5,380 nt of DNA from Syntrophobacterales bacterium. Its GTDB lineage: Bacteria > Desulfobacterota > Syntrophorhabdia > Syntrophorhabdales > WCHB1-27. The position numbers and the translations under genes were made by a program. The stretch covers positions 1 to 5,380 of the forward strand of contig JADGQN010000338.1 in NCBI GenBank assembly GCA_017881765.1. Reading direction: 5' to 3'. Every line of letters starts with the position of its first letter. Positions within the stretch are counted from its first letter, which is position 1. Below the pieces are notes generated by a model. The model had not been told where the DNA came from, made no database searches, and saw nothing but the letters and a program-made list of their open reading frames with translations. This document shows, piece after piece, positions 1-5,380 of this stretch.

Positions 1-1
1 C

Positions 2-91
2 GGCGCCTCTCATGGCCGCCCCGCCACGCCCTCCGACAACACAACCCGCCTCGTTTACAGGGGAGGGCTCTGGCTTCCGTTCGTCAAGTGA
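2..91 (+). CDS. C-terminal tail of an unidentified upstream gene (partial)
   Basis: The frame beginning at base 2 is open from the window edge to a TGA at 89-91 and gives 29 residues ending in TTRLVYRGGLWLPFVK. In this frame 23 of 29 codons end in G or C, as expected for coding DNA here, whereas the other two forward frames have less biased third positions. I do not recognise the protein family. An HGRP string occurs near the start of the fragment, but it is not enough to assign one. The stop falls one base before a large inverted-repeat element, which fits a gene end followed by an intergenic structure. With so few residues the call is tentative, and the stretch could be non-coding. Confidence 0.35.
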   Translation, partial: GASHGRPATPSDNTTRLVYRGGLWLPFVK

Positions 92-238
92 ATACCAGTT
101 CGCCTTCATTCATATAGCTTCGTTGCCTGCGGAGGCACGACTCCGACGTACTAATAGTACGCCTCCGTCGCTTATCCTCCTGGTCGCCCGGGGTACCCGG
201 CCGAAGGCGGGGTCGTATTTTTGAATGCGAACTGGTAT
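92..238. repeat. Large imperfect palindrome with internal hairpins
   Basis: The arms are ATACCAGTTCGC (92-103) and its exact complement GCGAACTGGTAT (227-238). After a 4-base bulge (104-107), pairing continues with ATTCA (108-112) against TGAAT (222-226), giving 17 paired bases. Several smaller stems lie inside: CGTACT/AGTACG around an AAT loop (147-161), CGGAGGC (130-136) with GCCTCCG (161-167), CTTCG (119-123) with CGAAG (202-206), and CCGGG-GTA-CCCGG (188-200). There is no plausible protein in it. It sits in the gap between an upstream gene tail and the operon promoter. Candidates are a dispersed palindromic (MITE- or REP-like) element, a structured RNA, or a 3'-end structure of the upstream transcript. 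A stem at 196-211 followed by TTTTT at 218-222 could give weak termination, but it has a bulge and a gap before the T run. Confidence 0.5.
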
Positions 239-304
239 CCGACATTAGACCTCAGACACTGGACCGAATGGCGGTGATGTTCGGAGATTGCGGCACATCT
301 TACC

Positions 305-333
305 TTGACAAAGAATAGGACCGGCTCTAGATT
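305..333 (+). promoter_or_regulatory. Sigma-70-type promoter for the pentose phosphate operon
   Basis: A consensus -35 hexamer TTGACA (305-310) is followed, after the optimal 17-base spacer, by TAGATT (328-333), which matches four of six bases of the -10 consensus including the first two and the last. Transcription would begin near base 340, leaving a leader of about 110 bases before the tkt start at 451. No comparable promoter was seen between the downstream genes, so this site probably drives tkt, tal, zwf and pgl. No operator could be identified. Confidence 0.6.
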
Positions 334-374
334 CTGAACAGATTTAATCAGCCTTGTCGGTAGCCACATCACAA

Positions 375-413
375 AGACCCTGAAAAGGCGCACAGGTGGC
401 CTGTGGTTGGTCT
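375..413 (+). promoter_or_regulatory. Possible two-part hairpin in the tkt leader
   Basis: In the predicted 5' leader, AGACC (375-379) can pair with GGTCT (409-413). Inside it, CACAGG (391-396) pairs with CCTGTG (400-405) around a TGG loop. The two stems are joined by an unequal internal loop of 11 and 3 bases. No T run follows, so it is not an intrinsic terminator, and it does not match a riboswitch that I know. It ends 25 bases before the SD site of tkt. It may be chance pairing. Confidence 0.25.
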
Positions 414-450
414 CATGTATGCTTGAAAATCCAGCAGAGGAGTAAAGATC

Positions 451-2289
451 ATGATTGACCAAACAGAACTGGAAAAACTGGCCAGGTTGATCCGTTACTA
501 TAGCCTCATCTGCACCACGGAAGCAGGCTCCGGGCACCCCACGTCTTCTCTCTCCGCTACGGACCTCATGGCAACACTTCTTTTTGACGGCGTCTTTAGA
601 TTCGATGCCGACCACCCGGAACACCCGAACAACGACCGGCTGGTCTTTTCAAAAGGGCACGCTTCCCCCCTGTTTTACTCCCTGTGGGTTGCAGCGGGAA
701 AGGTTACGGAAGATGAACTGATGACCTACCGCAAATTCGGCAGCCCACTCCAGGGCCACCCCACCGTCGACTTCCGTTATGCCGAGGCAGCGACCGGTTC
801 CCTCGGCCAGGGCCTTTCAATCGGTGTCGGCATAGCGATGAACGCCAAGTATCTTGACAGGCTTCCCTACCGGACATATGTACTCCTCGGGGACAGCGAG
901 ATGGCAGAGGGCTCGCAATGGGAGGCAATGGAGATAGCGGCGTACTACAAGCTCGACAACCTGATCGGCATCATCGACGTGAACCGGTTGGGGCAACGAG
1001 GAGAAACCATGTATGGATGGGATCTCGACGTCTACGCAAGGCGGATCGCTGCCTTCGGCTGGGAAACGATCCTGATTGACGGCCATAATTTTTCAGAGAT
1101 TCGCGCCGCTTATCAGAAAGCGGTGAAAGGCGCAGGCAAGCCCACAATGATCATTGCCAAAACCATCAAGGGTAAAGGTGTCCCTCTCGTTGAAGATAAG
1201 AACGGCTGGCACGGTAAGCCCCTGAACAGAGAACAGCTCAAGGAGGCGCTTCAGGTCCTGGGGGAAGTCGACAGGTCGCTACGCGGGGAGATAGCTAAAC
1301 CGGCGGATGTTAAACCTGAAAAGCCAGCAGTCGCATTCGTTTCGGGTCCTTCATACGAACCGGGGAAACCTGTGGCCACCAGAAAGGCGTACGGCAACGC
1401 GCTGAAACGCATCAAGCCGGGATATCCCGCCATTGTCGCCGTTGACGGGGAAGTGAGCAATTCCACCTTCGCGGAGATATTCAGAGATGCTTACCCGGAC
1501 CAGTACTTCGAAATGTATATCGCCGAGCAGAATATGGTGGGGGTAGCTCAGGGGCTCAATACGAGGGGAAAGATTCCCTTTGCTTCTACCTTCGCGGCAT
1601 TCTTCACGCGCGCCTTTGATCAGATCAGGATGAGCCAGTATTCACGGGCGAATATGAAGTTTGCCGGCTCCCATGCCGGCGTCTCTATTGGCGAGGACGG
1701 CCCTTCCCAGATGGGTCTCGAAGATATAGCCATGTTCAGGACGATCCAGGACAGCCTGGTGCTCTACCCTTGCGATGCCTACGCAACGGAGCGGCTCGTC
1801 GAAGAAGCTGCAAAACAGAAGGGCGTCGTCTACATTCGCACGACGAGGGAGGCAACACCGCTTCTCTACGGCCCGAAAGACACGTTCCCCATTGGAAAAT
1901 GCAAGGTCTTGAAGCAAAGCGATAACGACACCGTTGCCGTGATCGCCGCCGGAGCGACGGTCTTCGAGGCTCTGGGCGCATACGATGAGCTGAAAAAGGA
2001 AGGTATCCAGGTCCGCGTGATCGACCTTTACTGCGTAAAGCCCATCGAGAAAGAGACGTTTAACGAAGCCATTGGCCGGGTTGGACGCATCATCACCGTT
2101 GAGGATCATCGGCCGGAAGGGGGCATTGGCGAAGCGGTAAAAAGCGTCGTTGCGGAGAGCGGCAAAGCGGTGCCCGTTTACTCCCTAGCCGTAAAAAAAC
2201 TTCCAAAAAGCGGTAAGCCCAACGAGCTCCTCGACTACGAGGAGATATCGAAAAACGCGATCATCAAAAAGGTAAAGGAGGTACTATGA
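451..2289 (+). CDS. tkt: Transketolase, full length, animal-type lineage
   Basis: This is a 612-residue cytosolic enzyme that uses thiamine diphosphate (ThDP) to move two-carbon ketol units between xylulose 5-phosphate and ribose 5-phosphate or erythrose 4-phosphate. The ThDP-binding domain (about 1-275) shows GSGHP (H29), SKGHASP (H70), GSLGQG (116-121), the metal/ThDP motif from G147-D148 to N178, and GWHGKP (H254). The pyrimidine-binding domain (about 308-470) shows YIAEQNM with the expected catalytic E359, STFAAFFTRAFDQIRM and GEDGPSQM. The C-terminal domain carries VEDH (550-553) and SGKP (587-590). Several of these strings match what I remember of human TKT (about 623 residues) better than E. 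coli TktA (about 663). The usual GDG of the ThDP motif reads GDS here. The ATG at 451 is supported by AGGAG at 438-442, eight bases upstream. The stop overlaps the tal start. Confidence 0.96.
   Translation: MIDQTELEKLARLIRYYSLICTTEAGSGHPTSSLSATDLMATLLFDGVFRFDADHPEHPNNDRLVFSKGHASPLFYSLWVAAGKVTEDELMTYRKFGSPLQGHPTVDFRYAEAATGSLGQGLSIGVGIAMNAKYLDRLPYRTYVLLGDSEMAEGSQWEAMEIAAYYKLDNLIGIIDVNRLGQRGETMYGWDLDVYARRIAAFGWETILIDGHNFSEIRAAYQKAVKGAGKPTMIIAKTIKGKGVPLVEDKNGWHGKPLNREQLKEALQVLGEVDRSLRGEIAKPADVKPEKPAVAFVSGPSYEPGKPVATRKAYGNALKRIKPGYPAIVAVDGEVSNSTFAEIFRDAYPDQYFEMYIAEQNMVGVAQGLNTRGKIPFASTFAAFFTRAFDQIRMSQYSRANMKFAGSHAGVSIGEDGPSQMGLEDIAMFRTIQDSLVLYPCDAYATERLVEEAAKQKGVVYIRTTREATPLLYGPKDTFPIGKCKVLKQSDNDTVAVIAAGATVFEALGAYDELKKEGIQVRVIDLYCVKPIEKETFNEAIGRVGRIITVEDHRPEGGIGEAVKSVVAESGKAVPVYSLAVKKLPKSGKPNELLDYEEISKNAIIKKVKEVL
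2275..2288 (+). promoter_or_regulatory. Consensus SD site and ATGA overlap at the tkt-tal junction
   Basis: AAGGAGGT (2275-2282), a full match to the 16S anti-SD, lies in the last codons of tkt, three bases before the tal ATG (2286-2288). That ATG shares bases with the tkt TGA (2287-2289). The arrangement fixes the tal start and is typical of translational coupling, in which ribosomes ending tkt reinitiate on tal. The spacing is slightly short of optimal. Confidence 0.8.
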
Positions 2290-3149
2290 AGCCCGCCGGC
2301 CTGAAGACGCGGATATTCCTGGACGGGGGAGACCCTGACGAAACAAAGCAGGCTATCGATCTCCTCGGATTTCTTGACGGGCAGACAACAAATCCCACGC
2401 TCATATCGAAGAACCCCGAAATACGCAAGCACCTTGATCGAGGGGCGCGTTTCAATGAGAAGGAGATCCTCGCCTTTTACCTGGACGTCGTGAAAAAGAT
2501 CTCGACAATGATCCCTCAGGGATCGGTTTCGGTAGAGGTCTACGCTGATCTCTCCACGCCGGCCGACCGGATGCTGGCCCAGGGAAAAGAGATGTTTGGC
2601 TGGATCCCCAATGCGCACATCAAATTCCCCACCTCGAAGGAGGGCCTGAAGGCGGCCGAACAGGCAATAAAAGAGCGGCTCCGGGTGAACATGACCCTCT
2701 GCTTCTCGCAGGAGCAGGCAGCCGCGGTCTATGGCGCCACACGCGGTGCAAAAAAAGGTGAGGTCTTCGTATCGCCGTTCATAGGGCGGCTCGACGACAG
2801 GGGCGAGAATGGCATGGATCTGATCGCCAATATCCTTAAGATGTACGGCAAGGGGGATGGTCATGTAGAAGTATTAACAGCGAGCGTAAGGACGCTTGAC
2901 CACCTGCTATGCGCGATCAAGCTGGGCTCCGATATCATTACCGCGCCCTTTACCATTCTTAAGGAATGGGGTGAAAAGGGGCTCCCCATGCCGAAAGATG
3001 ACTACGTATACGACCGGGGCAAACTCACGGCCATCCCGTATCAGGATATAGACCTTTCGAAAAAGTGGCAGGAGTACGATATTTTCCATGATCTCACGGT
3101 CAAAGGCATGGAACGGTTCTCCGCTGACTGGAATGCATTGATTAAGTAA
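2286..3149 (+). CDS. tal: Transaldolase
   Basis: Transaldolase moves a dihydroxyacetone unit from sedoheptulose 7-phosphate to glyceraldehyde 3-phosphate through a Schiff base on lysine, giving erythrose 4-phosphate and fructose 6-phosphate. The 287-residue protein reads as a complete (beta/alpha)8 barrel. It has FLDGG (D13, probable catalytic aspartate), DGQTTNPTL (N36), VSVEVYADLS (E84, probable catalytic glutamate), HIKFPTS (K113, Schiff-base lysine), VNMTLCFS (N135, T137), VSPFIGRLDD (S163, R168), TASVR (S200, R202) and SDIITAP. The C-terminal DLTVKGMERFSADW matches the end seen in longer transaldolases. Its length lies between the short type (about 215-220) and E. coli TalB (about 317). 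It is probably translationally coupled to tkt, its metabolic partner. Confidence 0.95.
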   Translation: MKPAGLKTRIFLDGGDPDETKQAIDLLGFLDGQTTNPTLISKNPEIRKHLDRGARFNEKEILAFYLDVVKKISTMIPQGSVSVEVYADLSTPADRMLAQGKEMFGWIPNAHIKFPTSKEGLKAAEQAIKERLRVNMTLCFSQEQAAAVYGATRGAKKGEVFVSPFIGRLDDRGENGMDLIANILKMYGKGDGHVEVLTASVRTLDHLLCAIKLGSDIITAPFTILKEWGEKGLPMPKDDYVYDRGKLTAIPYQDIDLSKKWQEYDIFHDLTVKGMERFSADWNALIK

Positions 3150-3166
3150 CCCTACCAGGTGAAAAC

Positions 3167-4720
3167 ATGGCAGAGACTGTACAGCACGTCGAGATAAGGC
3201 CGGCTTTTCGCACGATCGGAACATGCGAGATCGAGATCCCGCCGCCGGCCTGCATTGTGATCTTCGGCGGTTTTGGGGACCTGACCAGGCGAAAACTGAT
3301 GCCGTCGCTCTACCGTCTTCACAAGCAGAAGCTCCTTCCGGAACATTTCTTTGTGTTTGGTGCCGATCGCGTAAAAGTGGAACGCGATCAGTACCTCGAG
3401 ACGATGCGGACCGCTGTTAAGGAGGGCGCTCCTGCCGATTATGACGAGGAAGGTTGGGCCGACTTCGCGTCGTCGCTTCACTATGCCTCCTTCGATTTTG
3501 ACATTGCCGAGACTTACGTCAGCAATCTGAAGGATAAACTCGTACCCCTGGAAGGGAAATACCAGACGGCTGGTAATCGCATCTTCTATCTTGCGATACC
3601 GCCCACAGCCTTTGAAACGGTCGTGCTCAACCTCGATAAAGCCGGACTCTCGAAAATGCGTAAGAGTGGCTATCCCTACGTGGTGATCGAGAAACCCTTC
3701 GGGCGTGACCTCGAATCAGCGAAGCACCTGAACCGCATTCTCCAGGCCTGTTTTTCAGAAAAGCAGGTTTTTCGCATCGACCATTACACCGCCAAAGAGA
3801 CGGTCCAGAATATGTTGATGTTCCGCTTTGCCAACGCCATTTTCGAGCCGCTCTGGAACCGCAATTACGTTGACCATGTACAGGTCACCGTGGCTGAGAC
3901 GCTTGGCGTTGAGCACAGGGCCGCGTATTATGAGGAAGCAGGGGTGATCAGGGACATGTTCCAGAGTCATCTGTTTCAGGTCCTGGCGCTCACGGCGATG
4001 GAGCCTCCGGTGACCTTTGAGGCTGATGCGGTAAGCGACGAGAAGAATAAGGTCTTCCGTTCCATCAGGCCCTTTCCTCTCGAAAGGCTGGCCGAGTTTG
4101 TTGCGATCGGACAGTATGGGAAGGGCGAGATCGATGGCGAGCCCGTTCCCGCATACCGGGAGGAACCCGGCGTCTCCGCTGCATCGCCAATACCCACCTA
4201 TGCCGCCATGAAGATCTTCGTGGACAACTGGCGGTGGACTGGCGTCCCGTTCTATCTCCGATCCGGAAAAAGACTGAAGCGGGCCAGACAGGAGGTGTCG
4301 ATTCATTTCAAGGCCGTTCCTCACTTAATGTTTGCGGATATGCTGGAGAACAGTATCGAGCCAAATACGCTGATCTTCAGGGTACACCCTGACGAGGGTA
4401 TCGGTCTCACATTCCAGACGAAGAAGCCCGGCACGAGGTTCTGTCTGAGCCCCGGGCCCATGGTGATGAATTTTTCCTTTGGATCGGCAGGACTGGATGC
4501 ATACGAATGGGTGCTCCTCGACTGCATGCTCGGAGACCAGATGCTCTTCCTGAGAGAGGAGGCCGTGGAGCAGACATGGAGGCTGCTTACGCCTCTCATA
4601 GAGAAACTTGAGGCGACAACGGAGGCAGGGATATTCCCCAACTATGCTTCTGGCTCCGAAGGGCCCGAAGAAGCGAAACAGCTCTTTGAGAAAAGTGACT
4701 GTACATGGATGCCGCTGTGA
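3167..4720 (+). CDS. zwf: Glucose-6-phosphate 1-dehydrogenase
   Basis: G6PDH oxidises glucose 6-phosphate to 6-phosphogluconolactone with NADP+ and controls entry to the oxidative pentose phosphate branch. The 517-residue protein has an N-terminal Rossmann domain with the dinucleotide loop GGFGDLTRRK (34-43) and GADR, whose arginine fits the position that contacts the NADP 2'-phosphate. EKPFG (175-179) and RIDHY (203-207) with K210 form the substrate site, and the H of RDMFQSH (H268) fits the catalytic base. DNWRWTGVPFYLRSGKRL is the strongly conserved C-terminal-domain block. Two motifs differ from the family norm: F36 in the GxxGDL loop, and DHYTAKE where DHYLGKE is usual. The start is supported by AGGTG (3157-3161), five bases upstream, and leaves about 27 residues before the Rossmann strand. 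The stop is TGA followed by C. Confidence 0.96.
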   Translation: MAETVQHVEIRPAFRTIGTCEIEIPPPACIVIFGGFGDLTRRKLMPSLYRLHKQKLLPEHFFVFGADRVKVERDQYLETMRTAVKEGAPADYDEEGWADFASSLHYASFDFDIAETYVSNLKDKLVPLEGKYQTAGNRIFYLAIPPTAFETVVLNLDKAGLSKMRKSGYPYVVIEKPFGRDLESAKHLNRILQACFSEKQVFRIDHYTAKETVQNMLMFRFANAIFEPLWNRNYVDHVQVTVAETLGVEHRAAYYEEAGVIRDMFQSHLFQVLALTAMEPPVTFEADAVSDEKNKVFRSIRPFPLERLAEFVAIGQYGKGEIDGEPVPAYREEPGVSAASPIPTYAAMKIFVDNWRWTGVPFYLRSGKRLKRARQEVSIHFKAVPHLMFADMLENSIEPNTLIFRVHPDEGIGLTFQTKKPGTRFCLSPGPMVMNFSFGSAGLDAYEWVLLDCMLGDQMLFLREEAVEQTWRLLTPLIEKLEATTEAGIFPNYASGSEGPEEAKQLFEKSDCTWMPL

Positions 4721-5380
4721 CAGCAGGGGCAAGGGGCAAGGGGCAAGGGTCACGGAACCGCAAAGAATAATAAAGAGCTCCACAGATTACCCGACAAAAC
4801 TTGAGGTTTTTTCCGACCTGGAAGCGCTGAGCCGTGCAGCAGCTCAGCGCTTTGCCGACGCCTCTGTCGAGTCTATCGTCTCAAAAGGAAAGTTCACCGT
4901 TGCCCTGTCGGGAGGCTCCACACCGAGGAGTCTCTATCTGCTTCTCGGCTCGGATCACTATAGCCGCACTATCGACTGGCTAAACGTGCATATCTTCTGG
5001 GCAGATGAACGTTGCGTGCCTCGTGATGACGAACAGAGTAACTTCAAGCTCGCATTCGACACATTTCTGGCAACGGTACCGATTCCTGACGAAAACGTGC
5101 ACAGGATCGAGGGTGAGGAATCGCCTGACCGTGGCGCGAAGGAGTACGAAGCTGATCTGCGTGAATTTTTCGGAGAGTCCGTGCTCCCCGCCTTCGACCT
5201 CATCCTGCTGGGACTGGGCGAAGACGGCCACACAGCATCACTCTTTCCGGGCTCGCCCGCATTGGCCGAACAAGACCATCTGGCAGTCGCGGTCGATAAG
5301 CGACCTCCGCAACCCGACAGGATAACGCTTACCCTGCCAGTTCTGAACAACGCGCTTCGGATCATCTTCCTCGTTTCCGG
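4695..5380 (+). CDS. pgl: 6-phosphogluconolactonase (3' end outside window, start uncertain)
   Basis: Pgl hydrolyses the lactone made by G6PDH to 6-phosphogluconate, so its place after zwf fits. Conserved blocks in order are VFSDLEALSRAAAQRF (from 4806), ALSGGSTP, FWADERCVP followed by SNF, LLGLGEDGHTASLFPG and RITLTLPVLNNA. Together they identify the SugP/NagB-like lactonase family firmly. About 193 codons of recognisable protein lie in the window, and I estimate that 40-60 C-terminal residues are missing. Family members normally begin a few residues before LEVFSDL (4800), but no in-frame ATG, GTG or TTG occurs there. The frame is open upstream to a TAG at 4599. In-frame starts are ATG 4644, TTG 4686 and GTG 4695, all inside zwf. 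ATA codons at 4767 and 4770 are the nearest rare-start candidates. GTG 4695 is listed as the closest canonical start, but its SD is weak. Confidence 0.85.
   Translation, partial: MTVHGCRCDSRGKGQGARVTEPQRIIKSSTDYPTKLEVFSDLEALSRAAAQRFADASVESIVSKGKFTVALSGGSTPRSLYLLLGSDHYSRTIDWLNVHIFWADERCVPRDDEQSNFKLAFDTFLATVPIPDENVHRIEGEESPDRGAKEYEADLREFFGESVLPAFDLILLGLGEDGHTASLFPGSPALAEQDHLAVAVDKRPPQPDRITLTLPVLNNALRIIFLVS
4726..4749 (+). repeat. GGGGCAA heptamer tandem repeat, predicted G-quadruplex
   Basis: There are three perfect tandem copies of GGGGCAA (4726-4746) followed by GGG (4747-4749). They give four G runs of at least three separated by identical CAA loops, a standard G-quadruplex pattern, on the coding strand and so present in the mRNA. 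The repeat begins five bases after the zwf TGA. GTGAC (4717-4721) and GTCAC (4749-4753) flank it as a short inverted repeat. The unit is 7 bases, so gain or loss of a copy would shift any frame read through it, including the upstream-extended pgl frame. Confidence 0.85.

Noticed and set aside
196..222. Classic rho-independent terminator inside the palindrome
   Set aside because: The stem is short with a bulged G, and six bases separate it from the TTTTT run. It is kept only as a possibility within the palindrome entry.
12..224. Forward 70-residue ORF starting MAAPPRPP
   Set aside because: No SD site, it runs through the palindrome, and it has no recognisable motif. Another frame has better codon bias in 1-91.
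92..238. Integron attC site, retron ncRNA or CRISPR repeat
   Set aside because: There is no GTTRRRY-type core, no integrase or reverse transcriptase gene, and no regularly spaced direct repeats in the window.
172..624. Minus-strand 150-residue ORF across the promoter and tkt start
   Set aside because: It covers the promoter, leader and N-terminal coding part of a certain transketolase on the opposite strand. No family motif is visible.
2235..2864. Minus-strand 209-residue ORF opposite tal
   Set aside because: It lies opposite the well-supported transaldolase and is a shadow of its codon bias. No motif is visible.
3755..4324. Minus-strand 189-residue ORF opposite zwf
   Set aside because: It lies opposite conserved G6PDH blocks, with no SD site or motif of its own.
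4717..4753. GTGAC/GTCAC inverted repeat as an intrinsic terminator after zwf
   Set aside because: The stem is only 5 bp around a long G-rich loop with no T run, and pgl follows at once.
4801..4812. TTG at 4801 as pgl start, with the TTTTTT run (4807-4812) as a frameshift site
   Set aside because: One inserted T would give LRFFSDLEAL, but the uninterrupted frame gives KLEVFSDLEAL, which fits the family N-terminus better. No SD precedes it.
4958..5365. Opposite-strand and alternative-frame ORFs over pgl (135 aa minus, 106 aa plus)
   Set aside because: The pgl frame contains all the conserved lactonase motifs, so these overlapping frames are shadows.

Overview
The window carries a compact bacterial pentose phosphate operon read left to right: transketolase (tkt), transaldolase (tal), glucose-6-phosphate dehydrogenase (zwf) and the first part of 6-phosphogluconolactonase (pgl), which runs off the right edge. 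Gene spacing is tight: a 4-base ATGA overlap between tkt and tal, and 17 bases between tal and zwf. The only good promoter in the window lies before tkt, so the four genes are probably one transcript. I see no phage, transposase, CRISPR, defence or secondary-metabolite gene. The gene content is ordinary central carbon metabolism, and I do not think the window holds a new multi-gene system.

Left region (1-450). Bases 2-91 look like the last 29 codons of an unidentified upstream gene. Directly after its stop lies a structured element (about 92-238), bounded by an imperfect 17-bp inverted repeat with smaller hairpins inside. It could be a dispersed palindromic repeat or a 3'-end structure of the upstream gene. 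A perfect -35 hexamer with a fair -10 follows at 305-333, then a leader of about 110 bases with a possible two-part hairpin and a good Shine-Dalgarno (SD) site for tkt.

Genes. Zwf and Pgl form the first two steps of the oxidative branch (glucose 6-phosphate to 6-phosphogluconolactone to 6-phosphogluconate). Transketolase and transaldolase run the reversible carbon shuffling between pentose phosphates and glycolytic sugars. Together they supply NADPH, ribose 5-phosphate and erythrose 4-phosphate. 6-phosphogluconate dehydrogenase and the pentose isomerase and epimerase are not in the window.

Unusual points. The transketolase resembles the short animal-type lineage rather than the E. coli TktA type. 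G6PDH departs from its family signatures at the nucleotide-binding loop and in the DHYLGKE motif. The zwf-pgl junction holds three and a half copies of a GGGGCAA heptamer, which form a textbook G-quadruplex motif. The pgl frame has no ATG, GTG or TTG at the expected place and stays open back into the end of zwf, so its start is unresolved.

Organism. Gene style, SD sites and sigma-70-like promoter indicate a moderately GC-rich bacterium. Gene order and protein flavour would fit Desulfobacterota (former Deltaproteobacteria) or a related anaerobic lineage, but this is a weak inference made without any database search.
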